From the NCBI RefSeq assembly GCF_947500705.1, contig NZ_CANMSY010000003.1:434001-498000 (forward strand): a stretch of DNA of 64,000 bases, in the 5' to 3' direction. The position numbers and the translations under genes are program-made. This stretch comes from an uncultured Brachybacterium sp. (GTDB taxonomy: Bacteria > Actinomycetota > Actinomycetes > Actinomycetales > Dermabacteraceae). The notes under the pieces were generated by a model. It was not told the origin of the DNA, ran no database searches, and saw only the letters and a list, made by a program, of their open reading frames with translations. This document shows positions 16,759-26,708 of the stretch, in pieces (position 1 is the stretch's first letter; each line of letters begins with the position of its first letter).

Positions 16759-17979
16759 GTGCCCGTCTCGTTGCGCCGTCGCCGCTGGGCGCTGTATGCG
16801 CTGTTCCTGCTGCCCGGACTGAGCATGTCCGCATGGGTCACCCGCACGCCGGCCGTGCGCGACCTGCTCGAAGCGTCCACCGCGCAGATGGGGCTGGTGC
16901 TCTTCGGCCTCTCCGTCGGCTCCATGGCCGGGATCCTCTCGTCCGGTCCGCTGGTGATGCGATGGGGGACCCGCCCGGTGGTCGCGGGCGGCTCCTCGCT
17001 GATCGTGCTGGCCATGCCGGTCATCGCCGTCGGCGCCGCCAGCGGCATGCCGCTGCTGACCGCGCTGGGCCTGGCCCTGTTCGGGGCCGGCATGGGCGGC
17101 GGCGAGGTCGCGATGAACGTCGAAGGGGCCGACGTCGAGACGCAGGGCGGCCGCCCCTTCCTGCCCGCCCTGCACGGCTGCTTCAGCCTCGGCACGGTGA
17201 TCGGCGCAGGCCTGGGAATCCTCGCCAATGCGACCGGATTCTCGGTGGTCACCCATCTGGTGCTGATCGCCGTGCTCGGCGCCGGGCTGCTACTCTGGGC
17301 GCTGCGCGCGATCCCCGCCGGGACCGGCCTGGTCACCGCCGCGGAGCGCGCCGAGGCAGCCGCGAGCCCCGGGCCGGCGCTCTGGAAGGACACCCGCCTG
17401 GTGCTCATCGGCGGGATCGTGCTCGCGATGGCGCTCGCCGAGGGCACCGCCAACGACTGGCTGCCGCTGATCATGGTGGACGGGCACGGCTTCGGAGCCA
17501 CTATGGGCTCGACCGTGTTCGCTCTCTTCGCCGCCGCCATGACCATCGGCCGCTTCTGCGGCGGGCCGATCGTGGCCCGGGCGGGACGCGCCCGGGTGCT
17601 CATGGTCAGCGCGCTCTTCGCGGCTCTCGGCCTCGCGCTGATCTCCTTCGTGGACAGTCAGCCGGTCGCCGTCGCCGCCGTGGTGCTGTGGGGCCTCGGC
17701 GCCTCGCTCGGCTTCCCGCTCGCCCTCTCCGCCGCCGGGGACTCCGGCCCGAACCCCGCCGGCCGCGTGGCCCTGGCCTCGACGATCGGCTACCTCGCCT
17801 TCCTGGTGGGCCCGCCCACCCTCGGCCTGCTCGGCGAGGAGGTCGGACTGCGCGGCGCCCTGGTGGTGCCGCTCGCGGTGGTGCTGGTGGCCGTGGCCCT
17901 CAGCCCGGCGTCGGCCCCGCGGGTGCGTGCAGCGGACGCGCCGCAGCCCCGGGCGAGCGCGGGGACGCTCGAGGGATGA
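16759..17979 (+). CDS. MFS transporter (YbjJ-like)
   Basis: A 406-residue major facilitator protein with about twelve hydrophobic segments. It begins at GTG 16759, 6 nt after AAGGAG. The style (LPGLSMSAWVTRTPAVRD near the N-terminus, GTANDWLPLIMVDG in the second half) matches the YbjJ/FucP-like uncharacterised group of sugar or efflux transporters. The substrate cannot be told from sequence. It sits alone between a methyltransferase remnant and a membrane protein of unknown function on the same strand. Confidence 0.75.
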   Translation: MPVSLRRRRWALYALFLLPGLSMSAWVTRTPAVRDLLEASTAQMGLVLFGLSVGSMAGILSSGPLVMRWGTRPVVAGGSSLIVLAMPVIAVGAASGMPLLTALGLALFGAGMGGGEVAMNVEGADVETQGGRPFLPALHGCFSLGTVIGAGLGILANATGFSVVTHLVLIAVLGAGLLLWALRAIPAGTGLVTAAERAEAAASPGPALWKDTRLVLIGGIVLAMALAEGTANDWLPLIMVDGHGFGATMGSTVFALFAAAMTIGRFCGGPIVARAGRARVLMVSALFAALGLALISFVDSQPVAVAAVVLWGLGASLGFPLALSAAGDSGPNPAGRVALASTIGYLAFLVGPPTLGLLGEEVGLRGALVVPLAVVLVAVALSPASAPRVRAADAPQPRASAGTLEG

Positions 17980-18016
17980 CGCCGCCGCGGCGGAGCCCGT
18001 CGGGCAGGATGGGCTG

Positions 18017-19339
18017 ATGCAGAACATCGCCGACTCCCGCTGGCGGGTGCTCCCGGTCGGCCGCGCCGTGACGCTCCAGAGGACTGCGATGGAGGCGCTG
18101 TTCTACGGTCTCATCGGCCTGCTGGGGCTCTTCGGGGTCGCCGTGATCAGCGGGCTCGTCGTCGAGGAGCTGTTTGCCGAGTCCGAGGCAGGGACCACCA
18201 TTGACCTGGTCAGCCGCGCCTCGCTGGTAGGTGTCCTGGTGCTCGGGGTGATCGGCCTGCTCCTGCTGGGACTGCTCGGGTCTCTCGAGGGCCCGCTCAT
18301 GGCCCGTGCCCTGGCTGCGGCTGTGCGGCGGGGCACCCCGGCCACCGAGGTCCCGTTCCCGACCCAATGGAAGGCGGCGCGGGAGAGCAGCGCCACGGCA
18401 TACAAGGGCATCGCGATCGCGATGCTGGCGATCCTGGGGCTGCTCTACGTGATCGCCGTCTTCGCCATGCTGGAGAGCGTGGACGTGGTGGGCCTGGCGG
18501 TCGTCGGCGGCGGCGCGGTGCTGCTCGCGGCGATCTGGGCGGGGATCCCGCTCACCGGAAAGGTCTTCACGCGCTGGCAGCGCGGGTTCGCGGACGAGCT
18601 GCCCGAGCGATGGACCCAGCCGCATCGGATCATCGCCGCCGGGCGGGAGCTGACCGAGGCGGGGAGCTCCGCGCCGCTGCCCGGACGTGGGGTGCGGATG
18701 CTCAGCAATGCGCTGGCCACCGTCGCGGTCCTCGCCACCATGGCCTGGTTCGTGGCCTTCCAGCTGGTGGTCGCCGTCGCCTATCCGGACGCCACCCGCA
18801 CGGCCAGCCGGCAGCTGGGGGAGCGGGCGGAGCTCGATCCCGCCGGGGAGCGCCTGGTGGACCTGCTGACGATGGCGGAGGGGATCGTGGCGGCGATCGG
18901 TGTCCTGGCCTTCGCCGGGATGGTGGGCTGCGCCATCATCCTGCGGCGCCTCGAGCACAGGGAGCTGCGCCGCGCGCTCGGGGACCCGACGGGAGCGTCG
19001 CCGCAGCACGCCCTGCTCAGCCGCGCCATGTCCCGCACCTCCCTGCCGGTGCTGAAGGTGGTCTTCGCTCTCGCGGGCGCGACGGCAGCGCTCGGCGTCG
19101 CGCTCTGGTTCGTCGACCTGGTGGCGGAGCTGCCGGACTGGGACTTCTACGCGGCCGCCGGTCCGCAGCTGCGGGCGGCGGCGCCGCTGGGACCCTGGAT
19201 CTTGCTCGGGGCGCTGGGTCTGATGGGGCTGGGGATCGTGGTGGGTAGCCTGCTCGATGCACGGGACCGGATTCTGCGGGACGAGCTGGTGCAGCGCTGG
19301 CCGGTGCGGCCTGCAGAGCCGTCCGAGGGATCCGAGTAG
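18017..19339 (+). CDS. Multi-pass membrane protein of unknown function
   Basis: A 440-residue protein with about eight hydrophobic segments and no motif I recognise. Short charged loops separate the segments, and the C-terminus is acidic (PAEPSEGSE). I chose the ATG at 18017; in-frame starts up to 17927 would overlap the MFS gene and add an arginine-rich tail of unlikely coding character. No strong ribosome site is visible, so the transcript may be coupled to the MFS gene 37 nt upstream. Function unknown. Confidence 0.65.
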   Translation: MQNIADSRWRVLPVGRAVTLQRTAMEALFYGLIGLLGLFGVAVISGLVVEELFAESEAGTTIDLVSRASLVGVLVLGVIGLLLLGLLGSLEGPLMARALAAAVRRGTPATEVPFPTQWKAARESSATAYKGIAIAMLAILGLLYVIAVFAMLESVDVVGLAVVGGGAVLLAAIWAGIPLTGKVFTRWQRGFADELPERWTQPHRIIAAGRELTEAGSSAPLPGRGVRMLSNALATVAVLATMAWFVAFQLVVAVAYPDATRTASRQLGERAELDPAGERLVDLLTMAEGIVAAIGVLAFAGMVGCAIILRRLEHRELRRALGDPTGASPQHALLSRAMSRTSLPVLKVVFALAGATAALGVALWFVDLVAELPDWDFYAAAGPQLRAAAPLGPWILLGALGLMGLGIVVGSLLDARDRILRDELVQRWPVRPAEPSEGSE

Positions 19340-19529
19340 CCCCAGCCCCCGCACGATGCGCGATCGGGCTCGAGTGAGCGCGCACGTCGGCGAACTCGCG
19401 CAGGGCTGACGTGAGCCATGCCATCTTCCTGGGCGAAGACGCCCCGTCCTCTTCTTCCCGGTTACGGTGAGCCCAGCACATCGTCGTGTCCCCGGTGCTC
19501 CGCCACCGGGCCCAGAGCAAGGGGCGCTT

Positions 19530-20441
19530 GTGAATGCAGCTCTTCCGATCCCGCCGCCGCTGCCTCCCGCCGCGCGGCGCCAGGGCCAGGGTGCCCAGAA
19601 GTCCCAGAAGCTCGAGGACTCTGCCGTCCCGGTGTTCTTCATCTCCGACTCCACCGGCATCAGCGCCGAGACCATGGGCAACGCTCTGCTGCTGCAGTTC
19701 CCCTCGGTCCCCTTCGAACGACGCCTGATCCCCTTCGTGCGCACCGTCGAGGAGGCGCGCGAGGTGCGTGCCGACCTCGATGCGGCGATGGACGGCGAGG
19801 TGCAGCCGCTGGTGTTCCTCACCGTGGTCGACGAGGCGGTGCGCGAGGAGCTGAGGGCCACCAAGGCACCGGTCATCGACTTCGTCAGCGGCCACCTCGC
19901 CCAGCTCGAGGATCGCCTCGGGGTCACCGGCGACCACGCCCCGGCCCGGCTGCACGGAGTGGGCGACTCCCGGCGCTACAACCGTCGGATGCAGGCGGTC
20001 GAATTCGCGATCGAGCACGACGACGGCCAGTCCGTGCGCGCGATCGAGAAGGCGGATGTGGTGCTCATCGCGCCCTCCCGCTGCGGCAAGACCCCCACCA
20101 GCATGTACCTCGCGCTCATGCACGGGATCTTCGTGGCGAACTATCCGCTGGTCGATGAGGACCTCGGTGGCGAGGTGCTGCCGGAGTCGATCGCCCGGAT
20201 CGCCGATCGCTGCTTCGGGCTGCTCACCTCCCCGCAGCGGCTCAGCGCCGTGCGCAGCGAGCGCCGTGCCGACTCCCGCTACGCCTCCCTCGAGCAGACG
20301 CGCTGGGAGCTGTCCCGGGCCCGCCGCGTCTATGACATGCATGGGATCCCCTTCGTCGACTCCTCGAACAAGTCCGTCGAGGAGATGTCCACCCTGATCC
20401 TCCAATCGCTCGCCCGCCGCGGAACCACCTCCCGCACATAA
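19530..20441 (+). CDS. ppsR: PEP synthase regulatory kinase/pyrophosphorylase (DUF299)
   Basis: A 303-residue PSRP-type bifunctional enzyme. It uses ADP to phosphorylate, and Pi to dephosphorylate, an active-site threonine of PEP synthase. The P-loop is [10 protein letters not shown] and the N-terminal hallmark is [13 protein letters not shown]. The GTG at 19530 is preceded by AAGGGG, and the resulting N-terminus is proline-rich before the conserved domain. Its stop codon shares one base with an ATG of the next frame (TAATG at 20439), and the target enzyme follows immediately, so expression of regulator and target is linked. Confidence 0.85.
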   Translation: MNAALPIPPPLPPAARRQGQGAQKSQKLEDSAVPVFFISDSTGISAETMGNALLLQFPSVPFERRLIPFVRTVEEAREVRADLDAAMDGEVQPLVFLTVVDEAVREELRATKAPVIDFVSGHLAQLEDRLGVTGDHAPARLHGVGDSRRYNRRMQAVEFAIEHDDGQSVRAIEKADVVLIAPSRCGKTPTSMYLALMHGIFVANYPLVDEDLGGEVLPESIARIADRCFGLLTSPQRLSAVRSERRADSRYASLEQTRWELSRARRVYDMHGIPFVDSSNKSVEEMSTLILQSLARRGTTSRT

Positions 20442-20455
20442 TGAAGGAGCACGCC

Positions 20456-22855
20456 ATGACCCAGAGCATCCGTTGGTTCTCCGAGCTCGGCATGAACGAC
20501 CTCGAGCAGGTGGGCGGCAAGAACGCCTCCCTCGGCGAGATGGTCTCGAACCTGACCCGCCTCGGGGTGCAGGTGCCCGACGGCTTCGCCACCACCTCGG
20601 AGGCGTATCGCGAGTTCCTCGGCGCGACCGGGCTCGCGGAGCGGATCGACGAGCGGCTGCAGGGCCTGGACACCGACGACACCATCGCGCTGGCCGAGAC
20701 CGGCCGCGAGATCCGGGAGCTGGTGATCGCCCAGCCCTTCCCCGCGACCCTCGAGACGGACATCCGCGCCGCCTACGAGCAGCTCTCCGCCGGCAGCGGT
20801 GAGGAGGCATCCTTCGCGGTGCGCTCCTCGGCCACCGCCGAGGACCTGCCGGACGCCTCCTTCGCAGGCCAGCAGGAGACCTTCCTGAACGTGCGCGGCA
20901 TCGAGGGCGTGCTGCTCGCGATCCGCGAGGTGTTCGCCTCCCTGTACAACGACCGCGCGATCGCCTACCGCGTCCACCACGACTTCGAGCACGCCGCGGT
21001 GGCGCTCTCGGCCGGGGTGCAGAAGATGGTCCGCTCCGATCTGGGATCCAGCGGCGTCATGTTCACGGTCGACACCGAATCAGGGTTCGACCAGGCCATC
21101 TTCATCACCTCCGCCTACGGGCTCGGTGAAGGGGTGGTCCAGGGCGCGGTGAACCCCGACGAGTTCTACGTCTTCAAGCCCGGCCTGCGCGAGGACCGCC
21201 CCGCGATCCTCAAGCGCCAGATCGGCGAGAAGGCCACCAAGATGGTCTATGCCCACGGGGAGGGAGCCACCACCGTCGGCCGCACCGTGGAGTTCATCGA
21301 GGTGGACCCCGCCGCGCGCAGCCGGCTCTCGCTCACCGATCAGCAGGTCACCGACCTGGCGAAGCAGGCGCTGATCATCGAGGAGCACTACGGGCGGCCG
21401 ATGGACATCGAGTGGGGGCTCGACGGGGCCGACGGTTCCCTGTACATCCTGCAGGCCCGCCCCGAGACCGTGCAGTCCCGGGCGGGGAACACCGTGGAGA
21501 AGTACATCCTCGCCTCCCGCGGTCCGGTCCGCGCCGAGGGACGGGCGATCGGCGCGAAGATCGGCGCCGGCCCCGTGCGGGTGCTGGACACCATCGACCG
21601 CATGCACGAGTTCCAGCCCGGCGAGGTGCTGGTCGCCGACATGACCGACCCCGACTGGGAGCCGATCATGAAGCGTGCGAGCGCCATCGTCACCAACCGT
21701 GGCGGCCGCACCTGTCATGCGGCGATCATCGCCCGCGAGCTCGGGATCCCCGCCGTGGTGGGCACCGGCTCCGCGACCGCGGAGCTGAAGGACGGTGACG
21801 AGGTCACCGTCTCCGCCGCCGAGGGCGACACCGGATTCGTCTACGAGGGGCTGCTGGACTTCACCGTCTCCTCCTCCGAGGTGGACTCGATGCCGCCGGT
21901 GGGCACGAAGATCATGATGAATGTGGGCAACCCCGAGCAGGCCTTCAGCTTCTCGCGGCTGCCGAACGCCGGAGTGGGCCTGGCCCGCCTGGAGTTCATC
22001 ATCAACCGGCAGGTCGGCATCCACCCCCGCGCCCTGCTCGAGCTGGACCGGCTCGAGCGTGACGAGCCGGAGATCGCCGCGACGGTGCGCTCCAGGATCG
22101 CCGCCTACGACTCCCCGCGGGACTACTTCGTCCAGCGCGTCGTCGAGGGGGTGGCGACGATCGCCGCCGCCTTCGCGCCGGAGCCGGTGATCGTGAGGAT
22201 GAGCGACTTCAAGTCCAACGAGTACGCGAACCTCCTGGCCGGGACGCTGTTCGAGCCGCACGAGGAGAACCCGATGATCGGGTACCGCGGCGCCTCCCGC
22301 TACCTCTCGGAGGACTTCGCGGAGTGCTTCGCGATGGAATGCGAGGCGCTGCGCTTCGTGCGCGAGGAGATGGGACTGAGCAACGTCAAGGTCATGATCC
22401 CCTTCGTGCGCACGCCCGCCGAGGGCAAGGGGGTCATCGACCTGATGGCCAGCCACGGCCTGGTGCGGGGCGAGAGGGACCTGCAGGTCATCATGATGTG
22501 CGAGATCCCCTCGAATGCCGCGACCCCGGAGCTGTTCCTCGAGCACTTCGACGGCTTCTCGATCGGCTCGAACGACATGACCCAGCTGACCCTGGGCCTG
22601 GATCGTGACTCGGCGCTGGTCGCCGACGCCTTCGACGAGCGGGATCCGGCGGTGAAGTTCATGCTCGCCCGGGCGATCGAGGCCTGCCGGGCCGCGGGGA
22701 AGTACGTCGGGATCTGCGGGCAGGGGCCGAGCGACCACCCTGATCTGGCCGAGTGGCTGCTGGAGCAGGGCATCGCCTCGATGTCCCTGAACCCGGACAC
22801 CGTGGTGGACACCTGGCTGCGCCTCGCCGCGCGGGGCGGGGGAGAGGTGCGCTGA
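20456..22855 (+). CDS. ppsA: Phosphoenolpyruvate synthase
   Basis: A 799-residue PEP synthase of full family length with the order ATP-grasp domain, swivelling phosphohistidine domain and TIM-barrel PEP domain. The phosphohistidine is His421 in [15 protein letters not shown], and the adjacent regulatory threonine is Thr419, the residue targeted by PpsR. The catalytic cysteine lies in GICGQGPSD near the C-terminus. I prefer ATG 20456 with AAGGAG 6 nt upstream; an ATG at 20441 is possible. The enzyme makes PEP from pyruvate and ATP for gluconeogenesis, consistent with growth on lactate or amino acids, both served by other genes in this window. Confidence 0.95.
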   Translation: MTQSIRWFSELGMNDLEQVGGKNASLGEMVSNLTRLGVQVPDGFATTSEAYREFLGATGLAERIDERLQGLDTDDTIALAETGREIRELVIAQPFPATLETDIRAAYEQLSAGSGEEASFAVRSSATAEDLPDASFAGQQETFLNVRGIEGVLLAIREVFASLYNDRAIAYRVHHDFEHAAVALSAGVQKMVRSDLGSSGVMFTVDTESGFDQAIFITSAYGLGEGVVQGAVNPDEFYVFKPGLREDRPAILKRQIGEKATKMVYAHGEGATTVGRTVEFIEVDPAARSRLSLTDQQVTDLAKQALIIEEHYGRPMDIEWGLDGADGSLYILQARPETVQSRAGNTVEKYILASRGPVRAEGRAIGAKIGAGPVRVLDTIDRMHEFQPGEVLVADMTDPDWEPIMKRASAIVTNRGGRTCHAAIIARELGIPAVVGTGSATAELKDGDEVTVSAAEGDTGFVYEGLLDFTVSSSEVDSMPPVGTKIMMNVGNPEQAFSFSRLPNAGVGLARLEFIINRQVGIHPRALLELDRLERDEPEIAATVRSRIAAYDSPRDYFVQRVVEGVATIAAAFAPEPVIVRMSDFKSNEYANLLAGTLFEPHEENPMIGYRGASRYLSEDFAECFAMECEALRFVREEMGLSNVKVMIPFVRTPAEGKGVIDLMASHGLVRGERDLQVIMMCEIPSNAATPELFLEHFDGFSIGSNDMTQLTLGLDRDSALVADAFDERDPAVKFMLARAIEACRAAGKYVGICGQGPSDHPDLAEWLLEQGIASMSLNPDTVVDTWLRLAARGGGEVR

Positions 22856-23290
22856 TCAGCGGTCGGTGCGGCCGCCGCCGGATTCGTGGTCCATCTCCGC
22901 GTATTCGGCGGCCTGCGCCTCCTTGCTGAGCACGGGCATCTCCCCGGTGCGGGTGGCGTGGCTGTCGGTGTCGTGCTGGGAGGTGACCGTGGTCAGCAGG
23001 AACACGGTGTCCTCGAGGGCCTCCACCGAGTGGCGGAAGTGCGTGAGCGCCTCGATCTGGCCGGTCTGGAGCACCACCGGCTCCTGCGCGGTGACGCGGA
23101 GGCTGCCGTGCATCACCTGGATCGAGGCGGCCGGCGGGGAGTTGTGCTCGGGCAGCTGCGCGCCCGCTTTCAGGGCGATCACCGTCTGACGCAGGGGCCC
23201 GTCGTGGATCAGCAGCTCGGCATGGCGGCCGTTCGGCGCCTCGCGGGCGATGTCGATCGCCTTGGTCATCGCATCGGTCAGAGCAACCAT
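22856..23290 (-). CDS. Cupin-domain protein
   Basis: A 144-residue protein with a single cupin fold (QTVIALKAGAQLPEHNSPPAASIQVMHGSLRVTAQ-type pattern, residues about 35-95) and a hydrophilic C-terminal tail. Metal ligands are incomplete: one His in PEHN and one in THFRHS. It may be a sensor or storage cupin rather than an enzyme. Its stop codon abuts that of ppsA on the other strand (TGATCA), leaving no room for a terminator between the convergent genes. Function unknown. Confidence 0.7.
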   Translation of the reverse strand: MVALTDAMTKAIDIAREAPNGRHAELLIHDGPLRQTVIALKAGAQLPEHNSPPAASIQVMHGSLRVTAQEPVVLQTGQIEALTHFRHSVEALEDTVFLLTTVTSQHDTDSHATRTGEMPVLSKEAQAAEYAEMDHESGGGRTDR

Positions 23291-23334
23291 CGGAAACCTC
23301 CTGGTGAGCGTCGTCGGTTCCTTACCAGTATCCG

Positions 23335-24783
23335 TCAGGAGGACGGATCCGTCAGTCCCGCAGCGGATTCCTTCGCGAGATCGAGCATCGCCCGCTCGCT
23401 GACCCCGAGCACCCGGGCGGCCGCGATGACATCGCGGAACTCGGGTTCGCGGCGCACCACAGACCCCTCGGCGTCGCGGGCGATCTTCACGGAGATCCGC
23501 TGGCCCTGCACCTCCACCTCGGTGAACTCACGGGTGCGGATGAGCCGATCCACCCGGTGCATCCGCACTCCAAGGGTGCCGGTGCGGTCCATCAGCAGCG
23601 CGGAGACCTCGACCTCGTCGCCCTCGCGGACCAGGGCGTGGATCGTCACTGCAGGACGACCGCGCTTCATGATGATCGGGGTCAGCCAGGCGTCGAGCGC
23701 GCCGCTCTCGAGCAGCTCGTCGACCACTCCGGGCCAGAGCCGAGGATCGAGGTCGTCGACATTCGCCTCGAGCTGGAGCGCGGCCGCGGGGGTGTCGTGG
23801 GCGTCGCCGTTGCCGGATGCAGGCCCGGCCCCGGGGGCAGTGCGGTCGGGCACCCTTCCCACCAGCACGCGCACGACGTTCGGGCGGCCCGGGGTGTCCT
23901 TGGTGCCGGCGCCGACGCCGAGGGCCTCGGTGACCAGCGAGGGCTGTGGGCCGGCGGTGCTCGCGAGCCCGCGCAGCAGGGCGACGCCGGTGGGGGTGGC
24001 GAGCTCGCCGATGCCGGGGGCGACCCCTGCCGGGACCCGTCGACCGCCGTGCTCATGGGGGCCGCCCTGGGCGTGGGCGGGCAGGGCCGCATCGGAGTCG
24101 GGGACCTCGACGGGGTGATCGTGGGAGTGATCATGCGGGTGGGAGTGCCCGTGGTCGTGGGAATGCGCGGGGGCGTGACCGCGGGGCGGGAGCAGCTCGC
24201 CGGCGACCGTCGGCCAGCCGAGCGCGAGGCGGGCCACCGCCGGGACCGGCACCGGGATGTCACCGTGGGCTGCGCGGATCCGGCCGGAGCCCACCGCGAT
24301 CACGCTGCCGGCACCCTCGGTGATGCCGAGCTGGCGCCAGGCCTCGCAGGCGCCGATCACGTCGGCCAGGGAGTCCAGCGCCCCGACCTCGTGGAAGTGG
24401 ACCTCGTCGGCCGGGACGCCGTGGGTCGCACCCTCGGCCTCGGCGAGACGACCGAAGACCGTGAGCGCCAGGTCGATCGTGCGCTCGGGCACGGAGGCGT
24501 CCCCGCGGGAACGTTCCAGCAGCTCCCGGATCGAGGCCCAGGTGCGGTGCGGCGGATCCTCGACCAGCACCTCCACGTCGATCTTCACCGCGCGCTGCCC
24601 GCCACGGTCCACGGCGGAGCGGACGAAGCGGACCGAGCCCGGGGCCAGGGCGTCCAGCACCCGCTGCACGCCGTCGAGGTCGGCGCCGGCGTCGATCAGA
24701 GCGGCCAGCAGCATGTCGCCGGCGATCCCGGCGGTCGCGTCGATGTAGGCGAGACGAGACGAGGACGGCGAGAAGGACTCCAT
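23335..24783 (-). CDS. larC: LarC, nickel insertion enzyme for the nickel-pincer cofactor
   Basis: A 482-residue LarC protein, the CTP-dependent cyclometallase that puts nickel into pyridinium-3,5-bisthiocarboxylic acid mononucleotide. The N-terminus has YIDATAGIAGDMLLAALIDAG, and around residues 195-245 there is a long His-rich loop (HSHDHGHSHPHDHSHDH) suited to nickel binding. The family's second domain follows. It is intact in one frame, without the programmed frameshift that splits larC in some lactobacilli. The other cofactor genes (larE, larB) and the racemase larA are 20 kb away at 44.1-47.2 kb. It is divergent from pabBC with only 45 nt between. Confidence 0.9.
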   Translation of the reverse strand: MESFSPSSSRLAYIDATAGIAGDMLLAALIDAGADLDGVQRVLDALAPGSVRFVRSAVDRGGQRAVKIDVEVLVEDPPHRTWASIRELLERSRGDASVPERTIDLALTVFGRLAEAEGATHGVPADEVHFHEVGALDSLADVIGACEAWRQLGITEGAGSVIAVGSGRIRAAHGDIPVPVPAVARLALGWPTVAGELLPPRGHAPAHSHDHGHSHPHDHSHDHPVEVPDSDAALPAHAQGGPHEHGGRRVPAGVAPGIGELATPTGVALLRGLASTAGPQPSLVTEALGVGAGTKDTPGRPNVVRVLVGRVPDRTAPGAGPASGNGDAHDTPAAALQLEANVDDLDPRLWPGVVDELLESGALDAWLTPIIMKRGRPAVTIHALVREGDEVEVSALLMDRTGTLGVRMHRVDRLIRTREFTEVEVQGQRISVKIARDAEGSVVRREPEFRDVIAAARVLGVSERAMLDLAKESAAGLTDPSS

Positions 24784-24828
24784 GGCCACGATGCTAGTCG
24801 GACCTCCGCATCGGGCATGATTCCCCTC

Positions 24829-26661
24829 ATGACCGTCCCCGCCCCCGTCGCCCGCTTCGACGACGTCGCCGCGGGCCGCAGCCTGCAGTTCGGCCGGGCC
24901 GAACGAGTGATCAGCGCCGACCGGCCCGAGGAGGTGCGGCCCGCGCTCGCCGCCGTGCAGGAGGCGGTCACCGGCGGGAGCTGGGCCTTCGGGATGGTGG
25001 CCTATGAGGCAGCCGCGGGGCTGGATCCGGATGCTCGCGTCCGGGCGCCGCAGGAGGGCCTGCCGCTGGTGTGGTTCGGGATCGCCGACGCCCCGGATGC
25101 GGAGGCGCTGCCGCTGACCACGGGGGAGGGCTTCGAGGTCGCCCCCTGGGTCCCGGACTGGTCCGCAGCGGAGCATGCGCAGCGGGTGGAGGCGGTGCGG
25201 GCCGCGATCGCCGAGGGTGAGACCTACCAGTGCAACCTCACCACGCGCCTGCGCTCGACCTTCTGCGGTGACGCCTTCGGGCTCTACGGGGAACTCGCCC
25301 ACCGCCAGCGCGGCGGGCACCACGCCTTCCTCGACCTGGGCAGGAACACCGTGGTCAGCGCCAGCCCGGAATCGTTCCTCCACTGGGAGGACGGTCTGCT
25401 GCGCACCGCCCCGATGAAGGGCACCGCCGCTCGGGGCCGGACCCCGGAGGCGGATGCTGCCGGGCGGGAGGCGCTGCTTGCGAGCGAGAAGGACCGCGCC
25501 GAGAATGTCATGATCGTCGACCTGCTGCGCAACGACCTCGCCAAGGTCTGCGAAGCGGGAAGTGTGCAGGTCACCGAGCTCATGACCGCTGAGGAGTATC
25601 CGACGCTGTGGCAGCTGACCTCGCGCATCCAGGGCCGCGTGCGTGAGGAGATCGGGCTCGCGGAGGTGTTCGAGGCGCTGTTCCCCTGCGGCTCGATCAC
25701 GGGTGCCCCGAAGCTGTCCACCATGGAGCTGATCGCCGCGCTCGAGGACACCCCGCGCGGGGTGTACTGCGGGGCGATCGGGTATCTCGCCCCCGGCCCC
25801 TCGCCGCGGGCGAGGTTCAGCGTCGCGATCCGCACGGCGGTGATCGACGGAGCCGACGGCTCTGCGGTCTATGGCGCGGGCGGTGGGATCACCTGGGACT
25901 CGACCGCGGCCGGCGAGTACGCGGAGCTGCTGGTCAAAGCCGCCGTGCTGCCGACAGGCAGGCGGGAGCCCTTCGCCCTGCTGGAGACCCTCGCGGTTCT
26001 CGGCGGGCAGGCGCAGCATCTTGGGGAGCACCTCGAGCGGATGCTTGAGTCGGCGGCGCACTTCGGCATCCCCGCGCGGCGGGAGGTGCTCGAGGCCGCG
26101 GCGGTCGAGGCTGCGGCGCGCTCGGAGGGCGATGTGCTGCTGCGGCTGGCGCTGCGCCGGGACGGGTCGCTCGAGATCACCACGCGTCCGCTGGTGGCGG
26201 CGCCCGAGCCGGTGCGGCTCGCCCTGGACACGGTGCGCACCTCGTTCCCGACCGGGCTCAGCGCACACAAGACCACGGTGAGGGAGCACTTCGCAGCTGC
26301 CCGGGAGCGTCATCCGGGGGCAGAGGATGTGGTGCTGCGGGGAGACCACGGCCGTGTCGTCGAGACCACCATCGCGACCCTCGCCGCCCGGATCGACGGC
26401 GTCTGGTGCACCCCGCCGCTGGCCGACGGAGGCCTCGCCGGGGTGGGCCGCCGGCTCGCGCTCGAGCGGGGTGAACTGGTCCAGCGCCCGCTGAGCGTCG
26501 AGGCGCTGCGCGATGCGGAGGCGCTCGCCGTGCTCAGCTCGGCCCGTGGGTGGCGGCGCGCGGTGCTGGAGGGGGACGGAGTCGACGTGACGCAGCTCCG
26601 GCCGCCCTCGATGGGGAGAACTCCCCATTCCTCTCCTCCGTCTCCCGCCATACGCTCCTGA
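24829..26661 (+). CDS. pabB: Fused aminodeoxychorismate synthase component I and 4-amino-4-deoxychorismate lyase
   Basis: A 610-residue fusion. Residues about 1-375 are the chorismate-binding domain of PabB, with CGSITGAPKLSTMELI and GAGGGITWDSTAAGEY. Residues about 390-605 are a class IV aminotransferase fold (PabC-like), with FALLETLAVL at its start. It should make 4-aminobenzoate for folate, with ammonia from a PabA encoded elsewhere. The start is ATG 24829 or 24817; neither has a ribosome site, and only 45 nt separate it from divergent larC, so a leaderless transcript is plausible. Bacterial PabB-PabC fusions are well known. Confidence 0.85.
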   Translation: MTVPAPVARFDDVAAGRSLQFGRAERVISADRPEEVRPALAAVQEAVTGGSWAFGMVAYEAAAGLDPDARVRAPQEGLPLVWFGIADAPDAEALPLTTGEGFEVAPWVPDWSAAEHAQRVEAVRAAIAEGETYQCNLTTRLRSTFCGDAFGLYGELAHRQRGGHHAFLDLGRNTVVSASPESFLHWEDGLLRTAPMKGTAARGRTPEADAAGREALLASEKDRAENVMIVDLLRNDLAKVCEAGSVQVTELMTAEEYPTLWQLTSRIQGRVREEIGLAEVFEALFPCGSITGAPKLSTMELIAALEDTPRGVYCGAIGYLAPGPSPRARFSVAIRTAVIDGADGSAVYGAGGGITWDSTAAGEYAELLVKAAVLPTGRREPFALLETLAVLGGQAQHLGEHLERMLESAAHFGIPARREVLEAAAVEAAARSEGDVLLRLALRRDGSLEITTRPLVAAPEPVRLALDTVRTSFPTGLSAHKTTVREHFAAARERHPGAEDVVLRGDHGRVVETTIATLAARIDGVWCTPPLADGGLAGVGRRLALERGELVQRPLSVEALRDAEALAVLSSARGWRRAVLEGDGVDVTQLRPPSMGRTPHSSPPSPAIRS

Positions 26662-26708
26662 CCAGGGCCGCACCGCAGCGTGCCCGCAGCTGCAGCGGAA
26701 GGCCGAGC

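Noticed and set aside
23335-26673. A single minus-strand open frame of over 1100 codons covering larC and beyond
   Set aside because: Only the last 482 codons match LarC. The upstream part is antisense to pabBC, which has strong domain motifs on the plus strand.
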